Source: Tautonia plasticadhaerens
GTDB lineage: Bacteria; Planctomycetota; Planctomycetia; Isosphaerales; Isosphaeraceae
Length of the DNA: 64,000 bases
NCBI RefSeq assembly: GCF_007752535.1
Contig: NZ_CP036426.1
Coordinates: 5,890,001-5,954,000 of the forward strand
Direction: 5' to 3'
Positions 35,365 through 44,682 of this stretch are shown here, one piece after another (positions within the stretch are counted from its first letter, which is position 1; the number at the start of each line of letters is the position of its first letter). Below the pieces are notes generated by a model that saw only the letters and a list, made by a program, of their open reading frames with translations, had not been told where the DNA came from and did no database searches. The translations under genes and the position numbers were made by a program.

Positions 35365-36219
35365 ATGCTCGGATTCCTGATCGATATGGATGGCGTCATC
35401 TACCGGGGCGGGCAACTCATCCCCGGTGCGGACCGGTTCATCGCCGGGCTCCGCAAGGCCGATGTCCCCTTCCGCTTCCTGACCAACAACAGCCAGCGCA
35501 CCCGGCGGGACGTGGCCACCCGGCTGCAACGCCTGGGCATCGACGTGGAGATGGAGCACGTCTACACCTGCGCCATGGCCACCGCCCGCTTCCTGGCCCA
35601 GCAGAAGCCCGGCGGCACGGCCTATGTCATCGGCGAGGGCGGCCTGCTCAACGCCCTGCACGAGAACGGCTACGCCATCGTGGACCGTGACCCCGACTAC
35701 GTGGTCGTCGGCGAGGGCCGCACCATCAGCTTCGAGATGGTCGAGGCGGCCCTGGGCATGATCCTCGGCGGGGCGAAGCTGATCGCCACGAACCTGGACC
35801 CGAACTGCCCGACCGAGGGCGGCCTGCGGCCCGGCTGCGGGGCGACGGCGGCGATGCTGGAGGCGGCCAGCGGGACCAAAGCCTTCAGCGTGGGCAAGCC
35901 CAGCCCGGTGATGCTGCGGGGCGCCCGCAAGGAGCTGGGCCTGACGACCGACCAGACGGTCGTCATCGGCGACACGATGGAGACGGACATCCTGGGCGGG
36001 GTGCAGCTGGGGTTCAGGACGGTCCTGGTCCTCAGCGGGGGCACCCGGCGGGCCGACCTGGGCCGCTACGCCTACCGGCCCGACAAGATCGTCGAGTCGA
36101 TCGCCGACCTGGACCATGGCGACCTGGTGCGGGAGTTCACCGGGTCCGACGCCCCGCCCCGGCCCCGCAGCGGCGGGCGGGCACGCCGAGAGCCGACCCC
36201 GGCGACGACACCGGGATGA
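35365..36219 (+). CDS. HAD-IIA (NagD-type) phosphatase, 284 aa
   Basis: Complete HAD subfamily IIA enzyme: LIDMDGVIYRGGQLIPGADR (catalytic Asp pair), RFLTNNSQRTRRDV (motif II Thr/Ser), SVGKPSPVMLRGARKELGL (Lys), VVIGDTMETDILGGVQLGF (acidic motif). NagD-type enzymes dephosphorylate nucleotide monophosphates and small sugars in the cytosol. The last 30 residues (APPRPRSGGRARREPTPATT) are a disordered addition. ATG 35365 lies directly at the conserved N-terminus. Confidence 0.85.
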   Translation: MLGFLIDMDGVIYRGGQLIPGADRFIAGLRKADVPFRFLTNNSQRTRRDVATRLQRLGIDVEMEHVYTCAMATARFLAQQKPGGTAYVIGEGGLLNALHENGYAIVDRDPDYVVVGEGRTISFEMVEAALGMILGGAKLIATNLDPNCPTEGGLRPGCGATAAMLEAASGTKAFSVGKPSPVMLRGARKELGLTTDQTVVIGDTMETDILGGVQLGFRTVLVLSGGTRRADLGRYAYRPDKIVESIADLDHGDLVREFTGSDAPPRPRSGGRARREPTPATTPG

Positions 36220-36469
36220 GCGAGGGCGACGGTCCGGGGGAGGGCCTCCTTCTCCCCCGGACCTCCCCCGGCACTCGCCCGGTCCAGCCCCTCCTGGACG
36301 TATCCCGTCGCCCGCCGCTCGAACTGCTCACCGCCGATCTTCGCCCTCGGCGTCCGGGGATGCCCACGGCCCGCTTCACCCCTTCGTAAGAAAGCCCGTC
36401 CCGGACCAGCTTCTTCATCGTCGGCAGGAGCACGTCAGTGCCCTGCTGATTGCCCCCAATCGTCGGCGA

Positions 36470-36803
36470 TCATCGTCCTGCGGCATCGAGCCGGGAGCCG
36501 CCACATGCGACCGATGGTTGTTCGGCCCTCTGGCCCCGGCCCGAGATCAGGTCGGCCAGGGCGACGACCGCACTCCTCGGCGTCGGGGCCACGGGCCTCC
36601 AGGTCGAGCACCATGCCCGCCTCGGCGGCCAGCCCCAGCAGGCCCAGGACACTCTTGCCGTCGGCCTCGGACCCGCCGCAGCGGACCCGGATCTCGGCGT
36701 CGAACCGCTGCGCCAGCCCCACCACCCGGCTGGCGGGGCGCAGGTGCAGCCCGAGGTCGATGCCGACCTCGGTTCGGAGGCGGGCGACGGGCGTCTTCGT
36801 CAT
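36470..36803 (-). pseudogene. HPr-like phosphocarrier gene with one-base frameshift
   Basis: The frame from 36803 (MTKTPVARLRTEV) gives DLGLHLRPASRVVGLAQRFD, containing the HPr phosphorylatable His in GLHxRPA, then RVRCGGSEADGKSVLGLLGL and VLDLEARGPDAEE. Directly after EE, the reading frame becomes CGRRPGRPD, while another frame continues AVVALADLISGRG, the expected HPr C-terminus. One extra T in GAGGAGTGCGG explains it. The natural protein would be a PTS-type carrier or regulator; the broken one lacks its last helix. Confidence 0.7.
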
Positions 36804-37468
36804 CATGGTCGATCTCAATCTCAAAGGATCAGCGGGGTTGCGGCGGGTCCACCGCCCCGACGGCTCACGGGAGCCGGGCGGGAGATCCCCCGGTCATGAG
36901 GGGCTCGGAACCGAATGGGGTGGACCCTTCTCTCACCGATACCGACGTGGGCAGCTCACCGTCCGATCGATGCCGCACTCAGGCCCGATCGGTCGAGTCC
37001 CTTCGGGCATCGGCCGGGGCGACGGTGAGGGCGGGTGTGAGGAGGCATGAGCGAGTGGGTCATGCGATCGGCGTGGTGCATGGCGTTGCGCCTGCCGGGG
37101 CTCGACATCGAGCCGCCGGTACGACGATGGAAAGAGCCACGTGACGCCGGGCGACGGGATCGGCCTGGTGCGGGATCGTCGGATGGCATGCAGCATAGGG
37201 GCTTCCGGCACACAAGTCAATGACTGGATGCCTGGCATGAGGTTCTCCTTTTACTCCACCCGCCACGGAAGCGTTGTGTCCAACTCTCCCGAGATTTACC
37301 TCATACGGAAGTCATGAGGGCTTCGTCGCCGACGACGGACCCAGCTCGCCCCTAAAGGGACTGCTGCCCCGCCCTTCGTCCCGATACAAATCTCCCGTTT
37401 TACATTATTGAATCGACAAAAGTGACATATTAATATTTCGCCTGCTCTTGGCCGCCGGGTCCGAACAA
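36804..37468. other. gene-free stretch upstream of the primase gene
   Basis: No supported gene. Bases about 37385-37440 are strongly AT-rich (ending ACATATTAATATTTCGCC) and lie just upstream of a large hairpin and the primase-like gene. This is a second place where replication or transcription could start. Confidence 0.4.
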
Positions 37469-37496
37469 CGAGGGCCGGGATCGCTCCCGGCCCTCG
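37469..37496. promoter_or_regulatory. 12-base-arm hairpin in the primase leader
   Basis: CGAGGGCCGGGA and TCCCGGCCCTCG are perfect arms around TCGC. It lies 67 bases before the preferred start of the primase-like gene and has no U tract, so it is more likely a leader structure, attenuator or protein-binding palindrome than a simple terminator. Confidence 0.6.
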
Positions 37497-37562
37497 TCGG
37501 TCATGTCATGTCCAGAAAACTCGCAGCGAAATCCGAAGACCTCGCCCTTATATATAAGCGTC

Positions 37563-39094
37563 ATGCCATCAGAAAAAACTCGAAATCGCCGGGTCCGTGA
37601 CCCGATCTGCTCGTTCCTCAAGTCGCTGATCAGCCCCTACGGCTTCGGCTGGGCCAAGCCCGGCGGCGTGGACCGCTACACCAACGACCAGATGATCGGG
37701 CAATACAACCGACTCGGCTTCATGGGCAGCCCCAACAATAGCGACCTCTACGCCCACTTCGCCGGGCAGACCACCTTCTACTTCTGGGCGGATGGCCGCA
37801 AGACCACGCCCCGGACGCTCAGCCTGATCGACATTGATTGCCACGGGAGGGGCACCGCCGCATCCGCCAGGGCCTTCGCCGAGTGGCTCGAAGACAACGG
37901 TTTCCCCGCCCTCTACCACGAGCCGTCCACGCACGGCAAAGGACGACACGGCTACTTCATCCTCGACAAGGAGGGGCTCGACGACGTGGCGGTCGCCAAC
38001 CTCCTCAAGCGCCTGGACAAGGTGCTCAAGACGCTGCTGCGCCTCTTCCTGGCGACCCACCCCGAGCACGACATCGAGGATGTCGAGATCAAGGGGACGC
38101 CCCACATCCTCACCTGGGCGAAGGGCGAAGGGCGGCAGATCGAGCGCATGAAGTCGGGCCAGTTGGCCAAGTTGCCCAGGGACATCCTGGACCGGTTCGA
38201 GGAGTTCCGGGACACGACGGTCCTGTCGATCCAGAAAATCTACGAGCTGGAAGATCGGGCCGAACGGATCGTGATCCCCGGACCCAGGAAGCTGTCGGTT
38301 TTCAGGTTGAAAGGTTCCACCCGCAACCATCCACTGTCCACCGAGGAGGCGGAAGCAATCGGCGGCCCCTACCTGGAGTTCGCCCGGACCTGGGTTCCCG
38401 AGCCCCTGGCCACGTCGAGCCGTGCGAGGGTCGAGGCCGAGGACGTGGCGATCGGCCTGGTCATTGTGAAAGTTTGCACCTCAAAGTCCAACGCCGATGG
38501 CACCCTGCCGACCGCACGGATCAAGGCGATCTGGGGCCGGCTGTACCAGGACGGCGAGGTGGGCCGGGCGTTCGACTACCACCGGTGGAAGGCGATCCGG
38601 GACGTGATCGAGGCCCAGGGCGGCCTGGAGATGGTGGATCGGCGGTACTACAGCGGGTTCGTGGCCGACAACGGTCGGTACATCAAGGGCAAGGCTGCGA
38701 AGTGGCACATGGCGGGATGGCTGGTCGAGACGCTCGATGAAATCGTCGGATCTGGACAGAGGGCGGAATCGACGACCGGATCGTCATCCGATCAGGATCG
38801 GGGGGGAACTTCGCCGGGACAGGAGGAAGATCAGGCCGAGGAGCAAGTGATCTCGATGCCCATCCAGGATCGGGGGGAACTTTGCTGGAACAAGAAGAAG
38901 GGGACCAGCCCGACCGCCTGTTCGTTCTGCCCCAGGACATGAAGGGGGGAATACTGCTGGGACAAGGAGCAGAGGACGACGAGCATTCGGGGTTCGACGA
39001 CAACTGGATCATCGAGTTCCGGCGAGACAACCAGGCCACGATGGGCCTGATCTGGGCCGGGTCGATCCAGGAGACCAGGCGAGAGGCGGGATGA
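37563..39094 (+). pseudogene. primase/replication protein (AEP-like) with a G-tract frameshift
   Basis: The N-terminal half resembles archaeo-eukaryotic-type plasmid primases: SLIDIDCHGRG (about residues 87-97) gives a metal-binding DxD-like motif and STHGKGRHGYFIL (about 120-132) a GxGxH motif. Helical and winged-helix-like parts follow (ARIKAIWGRLYQDGEVGRAF). The frame stops at 38942, but a shift of one base in a G run (38872-38877) leads to a continuation ending at 39094 (NWIIEFRRDNQATMGLIWAG). Sequence repeats nearby show a seven-G version. So it is either a fresh frameshift or a slippery switch. The start (37563 or 37503) is uncertain. Confidence 0.6.
38793..38959 (+). repeat. three imperfect direct repeats near the primase 3' end
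   Basis: Units beginning CAGGATCGGGGGGGAACT (38793), CAGGATCGGGGGGAACTT (38865) and CAGGACATGAAGGGGGGAAT (38933), periods 72 and 68. Each has a run of six or seven G. The difference between seven G (unit 1) and six G (unit 2) sets the reading frame of the gene's last part. Confidence 0.6.
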
Positions 39095-39307
39095 TCACGG
39101 TCCTCATCACTTCGACGAAGACGCCCGAACCACCACCAGCTCGCCCAGCCTATTGATAATCCGGCTGCTCCTCCCGTGTCATGAGAGCACTTCCTTCGCC
39201 TCCATCAATCCGGTTGACTCGGCCGCTCCTGCCCGTTGTTCGCACTCGTAGGATACACTGATGGAGAGTGTGTCACTTCACACCCCACACCAGTAGGGAA
39301 GAGCGTC

Positions 39308-39733
39308 ATGGCAACCAGCGGCACCAACGGCACGAGCAAGACGGGCTTCGTCGAGGACTACCTCAAGAAGAACCCCGACGCCAACGAGAAGGCGGTCAAC
39401 GAGGCATGGCGAGCGGCGGGCCACGAGGGCTCGATCAGCGGCACGCTGATATACAACGTCAAGGGCAAGCTTTTCGGCGGCAAGAAGGCCGCAACGGGCG
39501 ACAAGGGCACGAAGAAGCCTGCGGCCACCAGGACCACGGCGAAGCGGGCCGCCGAGCCGGTCGAGCAACCTCCGACGAAGGTTGCCAGGCCGAAGGCCCG
39601 TGCCGGCACGGGGCCGGAGGATCTGGAGGCCGAGTTCGACCGGCTGCTCTTCCGGGTCATGGAGCGGGACATGCCCGAGGTCGAGGAGCGGATCAGGGAG
39701 GCCCGCCGGATGGTGATCCGGGGGCAGCGGTGA
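39308..39733 (+). CDS. small basic protein, paralogue 1, 141 aa
   Basis: N-terminal 45 residues form a compact motif: GTSKTGFVEDYLKKNPDANE, KAVNEAWRAAGHEGSISGTL, IYNVKGKLFG. This is shared with the gene at 41646-42119 (GKTAFVREQL ... NRAWQEAGNEDNISGSLVYK). A Lys/Ala/Pro-rich linker follows, as in nucleoid-associated proteins, then a helical tail ending EARRMVIRGQR. DNA binding is a reasonable inference from this design. The start at 39308 follows GGGAAGAG. A copy of only its 3' end lies at 45457-45522. Confidence 0.65.
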   Translation: MATSGTNGTSKTGFVEDYLKKNPDANEKAVNEAWRAAGHEGSISGTLIYNVKGKLFGGKKAATGDKGTKKPAATRTTAKRAAEPVEQPPTKVARPKARAGTGPEDLEAEFDRLLFRVMERDMPEVEERIREARRMVIRGQR

Positions 39734-39782
39734 CCTTCGGATCGGTCCCGCCTCTTCCCCACCCCGTCGAGATCGACCGCTC

Positions 39783-40829
39783 ATGCGATGGTTCGTCGCC
39801 CTCCTCGCCATCGTCGCACTCGGCGATGCCGCTCCGGCCCAGTGGGTCGTCCAGGACTCCGGCACGACGGCCCGGCTGCGGGGCCTGTGCGTCGTGAGCG
39901 GTCGGGTCGCCTGGGCGAGCGGTGCGGGCGGCACCGTCCTCCGCACCGTGGACGGCGGCGAGACCTGGGAGCCGAAGGTCGTCCCCGACGCCGCCGACCT
40001 GGACTTCCGGGACATCGAGGCGTTCGACGAGCGGACGGCCTACGCCCTCTCCATCGGCGAGGGGAAGCTGTCCCGGATCTACAAGACCGCCGATGGCGGG
40101 GCGACCTGGACCCTCCGGCACGTCAACCGAGACCCCGACGGCTTCCTCGACGCCATGGCCTTCTGGGACGCCGACCACGGACTCGTCCTCGGCGACCCGG
40201 TGGGCGGGCGGTTCGTGGTCCTGGCGACGGACGACGGCGGCGAGACCTGGGATCGGATCGCCGCCGGAGGGATGCCCGAGGCCCTGCCCGGCGAGGGGGC
40301 GTTCGCCGCCAGCGGCACCTGCCTCGTCGTGCAAGGCGAACGTCACGCCTGGTTCGGCACGGGCGCCGGCCGGGTCTTCCGCTCCGAGGACCGGGGCCGC
40401 ACCTGGACGGCCCACGAGACGCCGGTCCGGGCCGATTCGCCCTCCTCGGGCGTCTTCTCGCTGGCGTTCCGGGACGCCGAGCACGGTGTCGCCGTCGGCG
40501 GCGACTACGAGCGACCCGGCCTGGCGGGGAGGCTCGTCGCCCTCACCTCGGACGGCGGCCGGACCTGGAGGTCGCCGCAGGGGCCGGAGCCCGGCGGGTA
40601 TCGCTCCGCCGTCGCCTATCTGCCGGACCTGGACGGGCCGACGCTGGTGGCCGTGGGGCCGACGGGGACGGACTGGTCGAACGATGGGGGCGAGACCTGG
40701 GCGAAGCTCGGCGACGAGGGATTCCATGCCGTCGGTTTCGCAGGGCCAAGGGCGGGCTGGGCGGTGGGGGAAGATGGTCGCATCGCCCGGTTCGACGCCG
40801 GGGTCGGGCAGGCCGATTCACGGGATTGA
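39783..40829 (+). CDS. secreted BNR/Ycf48-like beta-propeller protein, 348 aa
   Basis: Signal peptide MRWFVALLAIVALGDAAPAQ. The mature protein repeats the Asp-box motif (S/T-x-D-G-G-x-T-W): TVDGGETWEP, TADGGATWTL, TDDGGETWDR, SEDRGRTWTA, TSDGGRTWRS and SNDGGETWAK, six or so blades of a beta-propeller of the Ycf48/sialidase-like type. No sialidase active-site Arg triad is evident, so it is a binding protein. GYRSAVAYLPDLDG and GRIARFDAG are at the end. Exported to the periplasm or outer surface. Confidence 0.85.
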   Translation: MRWFVALLAIVALGDAAPAQWVVQDSGTTARLRGLCVVSGRVAWASGAGGTVLRTVDGGETWEPKVVPDAADLDFRDIEAFDERTAYALSIGEGKLSRIYKTADGGATWTLRHVNRDPDGFLDAMAFWDADHGLVLGDPVGGRFVVLATDDGGETWDRIAAGGMPEALPGEGAFAASGTCLVVQGERHAWFGTGAGRVFRSEDRGRTWTAHETPVRADSPSSGVFSLAFRDAEHGVAVGGDYERPGLAGRLVALTSDGGRTWRSPQGPEPGGYRSAVAYLPDLDGPTLVAVGPTGTDWSNDGGETWAKLGDEGFHAVGFAGPRAGWAVGEDGRIARFDAGVGQADSRD

Positions 40830-40842
40830 TGGACCGCCCTCA

Positions 40843-41433
40843 TCACACGCCATCGAGCCAGTGATCCCACAGGGCGGCCTTGCCCGGAGCAGGTTCGCCT
40901 TCCCGCCGGGCCGAGGTCGGCTTCCTGTTGGGCGATCCGATGGACAGGCGGACCAGCCCCCCGATGCTGCGACTGGCCGTGATAAGGACGACCAAGGCGA
41001 CGAGGATGATGGAACCGATGAGGACGGGCAGCATCAGGGCGAAGAAGGCCATGCACACGCCGAAGAGGATTCGCATCGGCCACTCGGCGTCGTAGAAGAC
41101 GCAGCAGGCGAGGATCGAGATCGGCAGGGCGACGACGATGCCGGCGAGCAGCGGGAGCACCAGGGACGTGACGAGCCACCGGCAGCAATCGCCCAGGAAG
41201 TCCCAGATTCCCCGCAGGAAGCGGGGCGGCTCCCAGGCCGGCGGCCCCTCGGGGACCGGGCCTGCGGTCGCCTCCTCCTCGTCGATGATGATGCAGCGGT
41301 CACCGGAAGGGAAGCACCGCTGATCCCGCTCGGCTTCGGGGACGCTCGACCGGGGGGCGAGTGCGTGGAGGCCGTAGTAGAGTGCCAGCTCGTCGTGATC
41401 ATCGCCGCAGCGTCGGCATCGGTATCCCGGCAT
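40843..41433 (-). CDS. DUF2199-like zinc module fused to a membrane domain, 196 aa
   Basis: The first 60 residues resemble DUF2199: MPGYRCRRCGDDHDELALYY, GLHALAPRSSVPEAERDQRC and DRCIIIDEEE. Residues about 85-160 have two long hydrophobic segments (WLVTSLVLPLLAGIVVALPI, FGVCMAFFALMLPVLIGSII) that should anchor it in the inner membrane. ATG 41433 has GGAGGG 8 bases upstream; other ATGs (41451, 41472) are poorer. The fusion is unusual for DUF2199, which is normally a small soluble protein. Role unknown. Confidence 0.6.
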   Translation of the reverse strand: MPGYRCRRCGDDHDELALYYGLHALAPRSSVPEAERDQRCFPSGDRCIIIDEEEATAGPVPEGPPAWEPPRFLRGIWDFLGDCCRWLVTSLVLPLLAGIVVALPISILACCVFYDAEWPMRILFGVCMAFFALMLPVLIGSIILVALVVLITASRSIGGLVRLSIGSPNRKPTSARREGEPAPGKAALWDHWLDGV

Positions 41434-41645
41434 GGCGTCCGACCCTCCCATCACCTCCCGATGGAACGTCATCCTGAATGGAGACTCACCACCCCGTCAC
41501 AGTCACATCGGCTCTCCCGACCGGTCATTTGGACGGATCGCACCGACGCTGCCGCCCGGCCAAGGTCTCCCGCTGGCGTCATACTTGCAGCCGGCATGTT
41601 ACAGTGTGGAGAACGATCCCCAGATTATCCAGTGGAGTCACGATC

Positions 41646-42119
41646 ATGGCCACCGGCAAAGGCGTCAATCAGGGCAAGACGGCATTCGTCCGGGAGCAGC
41701 TCACCAGGGACGGCAGCCTCAACGAGGAGGGGATCAACCGGGCGTGGCAGGAGGCGGGCAACGAGGATAACATCAGCGGCTCGCTGGTCTACAAGATCCG
41801 GTCCGAGCTGGGCCTGACGGGCAATCGGGGGGCCGCCGGAGGGGCCGGGACGGCGAAGGGCAAGGCCAGGCCGAAGGCCAGACCGGCTGCCGAGCCCGCC
41901 GAACGAGCCAGGGCCGAGGACAACGGGCAGAGGGCCTCGTACTCCGAGCCGTCAGCAGCCGTCGCAGTCCCCACCGGCGACAAGGAGCGGGCGCTCGACC
42001 GGGTGGAGGACGGCATCGACGACCTGATCGGCGAGCTGAAGGGGCTCGGGGGCATGGACGAGGCCCTGGAGGCACTCAGGAAGGCCAGGCGGGTCGTCGT
42101 CCGCAGCCATGGGGGATAA
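41646..42119 (+). CDS. small basic protein, paralogue 2, 157 aa
   Basis: Shares its N-terminal module with the gene at 39308-39733: GKTAFVREQLTRDGSLNEEG, INRAWQEAGNEDNISGSLVY, KIRSELGLTG. A Lys/Arg/Ala/Pro linker follows, then a C-terminal helix (ERALDRVEDGIDDLIGELKG). The shared module behaves like a small DNA-binding fold, and the architecture is that of histone-like or nucleoid proteins. ATG 41646 is in a good context (GAGTCACGATC upstream). Two members within 2.5 kb suggests duplication. Confidence 0.65.
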   Translation: MATGKGVNQGKTAFVREQLTRDGSLNEEGINRAWQEAGNEDNISGSLVYKIRSELGLTGNRGAAGGAGTAKGKARPKARPAAEPAERARAEDNGQRASYSEPSAAVAVPTGDKERALDRVEDGIDDLIGELKGLGGMDEALEALRKARRVVVRSHGG

Positions 42120-42282
42120 CCGACGCACCTGCGATTCGGACCCTGCGGCGTCGGACTCGAACCGGGGTCGCAGGGGCCGATGCGGATACGGCGAGGTCGT
42201 CGATGGACTCCAACCGGGCTGCATGACGGGCGGGGCGATCCGACGCAGGCAGTCCGGGGGCTAATAAGCCAGCGGGGGATGA

Positions 42283-42897
42283 TCACCTCCCCCGCCGGAT
42301 CACCGAGAACCACGCCTTCGGCCCGCCCTCGCTGTACGATCGGTCCGCCAGATCCGGGCGGACCTCATACCTCGCCGCCCGGATCTCCTCCACGTCCCAG
42401 CCCACCGCAAACGCTTCCCGGATTTCGCCCTGGGAAATCCGTCTCGGACCCTGCGTGCCCGGCTCCTCGTCGCTGAATCAAAGCAGGAAGAGCCGACCGC
42501 CTGGACTGGTCACGTGGGCTAGCCCGGCGACGTAGCGTGCCCTGTCTTCGTCGGAGAAGACGTGGAACAGGCCGCTGTCGATCACGGTATCGAAGTGGCG
42601 GTCGAGACCCAGCAATGTCAGGGCGTCCATCCGGGCGAACTCGGCATCCAGGCCACGCTCCTCGGCCTTCCGCCGGGACTCCATGATCGGGCCTTCGAGG
42701 AAGTCGATCCCCAGCACGGGATGCCCCCTCCCGGCGAAGAACAGGGCGTTCTCGCCGGTGCCGCAGCCCGCATCGAGGACCGTCCCCGTCACCCGGTCGG
42801 CGACCTCGACCAACGCCCGCTGCGGCCTGCCGATGTCCCAGGCGGGCGTGCCGGCGTAGATCGACTCGAAGGTTTCACGGCCCAGCACGTCGCTCAT
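42283..42897 (-). pseudogene. SAM-dependent methyltransferase with an in-frame stop
   Basis: Class I methyltransferase, thiopurine-methyltransferase-like: ESIYAGTPAWDIGRPQRALV, GTVLDAGCGTGENALFFAGR (motif I), FLEGPIMESRRKAEERGLDA, and DRHFDTVIDSGLFHVFSDED. TGA at 42478-42480 follows GGRLFLL, and the same frame continues FSDEEPGTQGPRRISQGEIR and WFSVIRRGR to a natural stop at 42283. Family members have Cys or Trp there, so one substitution would restore it. GGGAGGAG lies before the ATG at 42897. Confidence 0.75.
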
Positions 42898-42950
42898 CTC
42901 GATCTCCTCCCAGAGGGACGACGAGGTATTCCTCTCGGCCCAAGCCTCAT

Positions 42951-43561
42951 TCAGACCGGGGACGCCAGGCGATCTCGCAACGATTGGAGCACTTGCACCG
43001 CCAGAGGCCCGGCTTCGGCCTGCGGACCCGCAGATGCACCGTCCCGCAGCCGGCACACCTCGCCTCCCACCGGGCCGACTCCTGGGCGGTCATGGGCCTG
43101 GCGGGCATCCGTGCCGGGTCGCCCACGTACTCGAACGTCAGCGGCGAGCGGGCCTCGCACCGGCAGCGGTATCCGCCCAGGCTCCTCGGTTGCCGGTAGA
43201 GGTGGACGGTCCGCTGACAGCCGGGGCAGGTCGCCTGCCAGTCGCCGGGCTGGACGACCACCTGCTGCGACGACTCGCAGGCACGAGGCGTGGCCCCCAG
43301 CCGGACGGCGATGGCCTTCCACTTCGGTCCGTGCTTGGCGGCGGGTCCGGCGATGGCATGGGCGATTTCGTGGAGCAGCGTGTCGAGGACCGTCTCCGGC
43401 GGGCTGTGCCGGGCGTAGTACTCGGCGACCTCGATCCGCTTCGCCCGGTACTTGCACACGCCCAGCCGACGCCTCGTCCTCGACAGTCCGAACGTCCATC
43501 CCCGCAGGCCGTGCCTCTCCAATTCCCGGCGGGCGATTGCGTCCAGTTGCTCCAGATCCAT
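42951..43561 (-). CDS. SprT family zinc metalloprotease, 203 aa
   Basis: Contains the intact active site TLLHEIAHAIAG (His64, Glu65, His68) with the SprT core before it (RGWTFGLSRTRRRLGVCKYR) and the GPAAKHGPKWKAIAVRLGAT helix after it. Three Cys pairs in the C-terminal part (CPGC, CRC, CAGC/CKC) form zinc ribbons. SprT/Spartan proteases cut proteins covalently crosslinked to DNA. The start at 43561 is favoured by GGAG upstream. It lies 54 bases upstream of the broken methyltransferase in the same orientation. Confidence 0.8.
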
Positions 43562-43645
43562 ACCCCGTTCTCCGCACTCCCGGATCGATGGACTCAATCC
43601 ACAAAGAACCGTCCGCTCGCAGATGCCGACGGCGGGGGCGGCGAT

Positions 43646-44053
43646 TCATCCCAGGTCATTCGTGGAGAACCCGCCCGATCCGATCACGTCCTGCACCCGC
43701 CTGAAGAGGGTCTCACCATAGCCGATCCCCCGATCCTCGTCGGCCAGGAAGACCGTGAGCGGCGGGTCGGTGTAGAACCGGAAGAAACGGTCACGGGGAG
43801 GGTGGAACCAGTCCCGATCGCCGACCGGCAGCCATCGGGGCCGCCACCCGAGGCGGGAGAGCAGCCGCCAGAGCCGGGCGGGCCGGGGCCAACGGGCCAT
43901 CTCGTCGAAGGGCAGGACGACCCAACGACCGCCTGATCGCAGTTCGAGACGGTCGGGCCGGACGACGACCTCGGAGGCGCCGGGCAGGCCCACGACACGG
44001 CTGGGGGCGAAGCGCAGGCACGGCTCGGCGTTGCGGGCGGCCTCCCGGCTCAT
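43646..44053 (-). CDS. hypothetical protein, 135 aa
   Basis: Unknown basic protein: MSREAARNAEPCLRFAPSRV then VVVRPDRLELRSGGRWVVLP, a strand-rich PH-like layout, and RFFRFYTDPPLTVFLADEDR. The start at 44053 overlaps the stop of the alpha/beta hydrolase gene by 4 bases (ATGA), which shows translational coupling. The hydrolase and this gene form an operon. The GGAGGC ribosome site lies 4-5 bases upstream inside the previous gene. Confidence 0.55.
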   Translation of the reverse strand: MSREAARNAEPCLRFAPSRVVGLPGASEVVVRPDRLELRSGGRWVVLPFDEMARWPRPARLWRLLSRLGWRPRWLPVGDRDWFHPPRDRFFRFYTDPPLTVFLADEDRGIGYGETLFRRVQDVIGSGGFSTNDLG

Positions 44054-44529
44054 CGGGCCTCCGGGCTGGTCGCCGCCCCCTGACATGCCTCCAGCATCGC
44101 CGCCAGCGGCTCGGGGTCGGCGAGCCGATGGTCGGTGCCGACGACGATCAGGGCCGACTCTGGGAGGCCGCTGGCCCGCACCAGCTCCCGGCTGTCGGCG
44201 ATCGGGATCACGTCGTCGGCCTCGGAGTGCAGGATGGCCGTGCCCGGCTTGACCGTGGTGGCCGTGCCCCGGCGCCTCCAGGCCGGGCAGAGCAGGACGA
44301 GCGGGGTCGAGCCCGAGTCCAGGTTCATGGCCACGGACCCGCCACGGGAGGAGCCGACGATCACGTCGGGATGGTGCCGGTCGTACTCGGCCTGGGCGGT
44401 GCGGACGGCCTGGGCGAAGTCGTCGTCGTCCAGCGGCGGGTTGATGACCTCGTGGCCGTGACGGGCCAGGTAGGACGGCTTCACGCCGCCGGGGACCGAG
44501 TGCCAGCCGTGGAGGAAGAGGATCGTCAT
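44050..44529 (-). CDS. small serine hydrolase of the alpha/beta fold, 159 aa
   Basis: Compact alpha/beta hydrolase: ILFLHGWHSVPGGVKPSYLA (oxyanion region), VIVGSSRGGSVAMNL (nucleophile Ser in GSSRGG), ILHSEADDVIPI (Asp) and VVGTDHRLADP (His). The order Ser-Asp-His and the 150-160 aa length fit the RBBP9/YdeN-type or YqiA-type esterases. Cytosolic, with unknown substrate. The start at 44529 coincides with the first strand. It overlaps the next gene by 4 bases. Confidence 0.75.
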   Translation of the reverse strand: MTILFLHGWHSVPGGVKPSYLARHGHEVINPPLDDDDFAQAVRTAQAEYDRHHPDVIVGSSRGGSVAMNLDSGSTPLVLLCPAWRRRGTATTVKPGTAILHSEADDVIPIADSRELVRASGLPESALIVVGTDHRLADPEPLAAMLEACQGAATSPEAR

Positions 44530-44613
44530 CGGGCGGATGGAACCTTCAGATCGGGGGCGGATTAGGCGTCGGGGACGGCCCCGGAGCGGAGTCACGATCG
44601 GGGTTGCGGGGAG

Positions 44614-44631
44614 GGAGACGGCATCGTCTCC
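44614..44631. terminator. short stem-loop between kptA and the hydrolase gene
   Basis: GGAGACG and CGTCTCC arms around GCAT, in the gap between the kptA stop (44683) and the hydrolase start (44529). There is no U run, so it may be a weak or Rho-assisted terminator. Confidence 0.35.
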
Positions 44632-44682
44632 GCCCTTGGGTCTCGGGCTGATGGTAATGCCTCCGACCCCGAAGGAGCGAGG

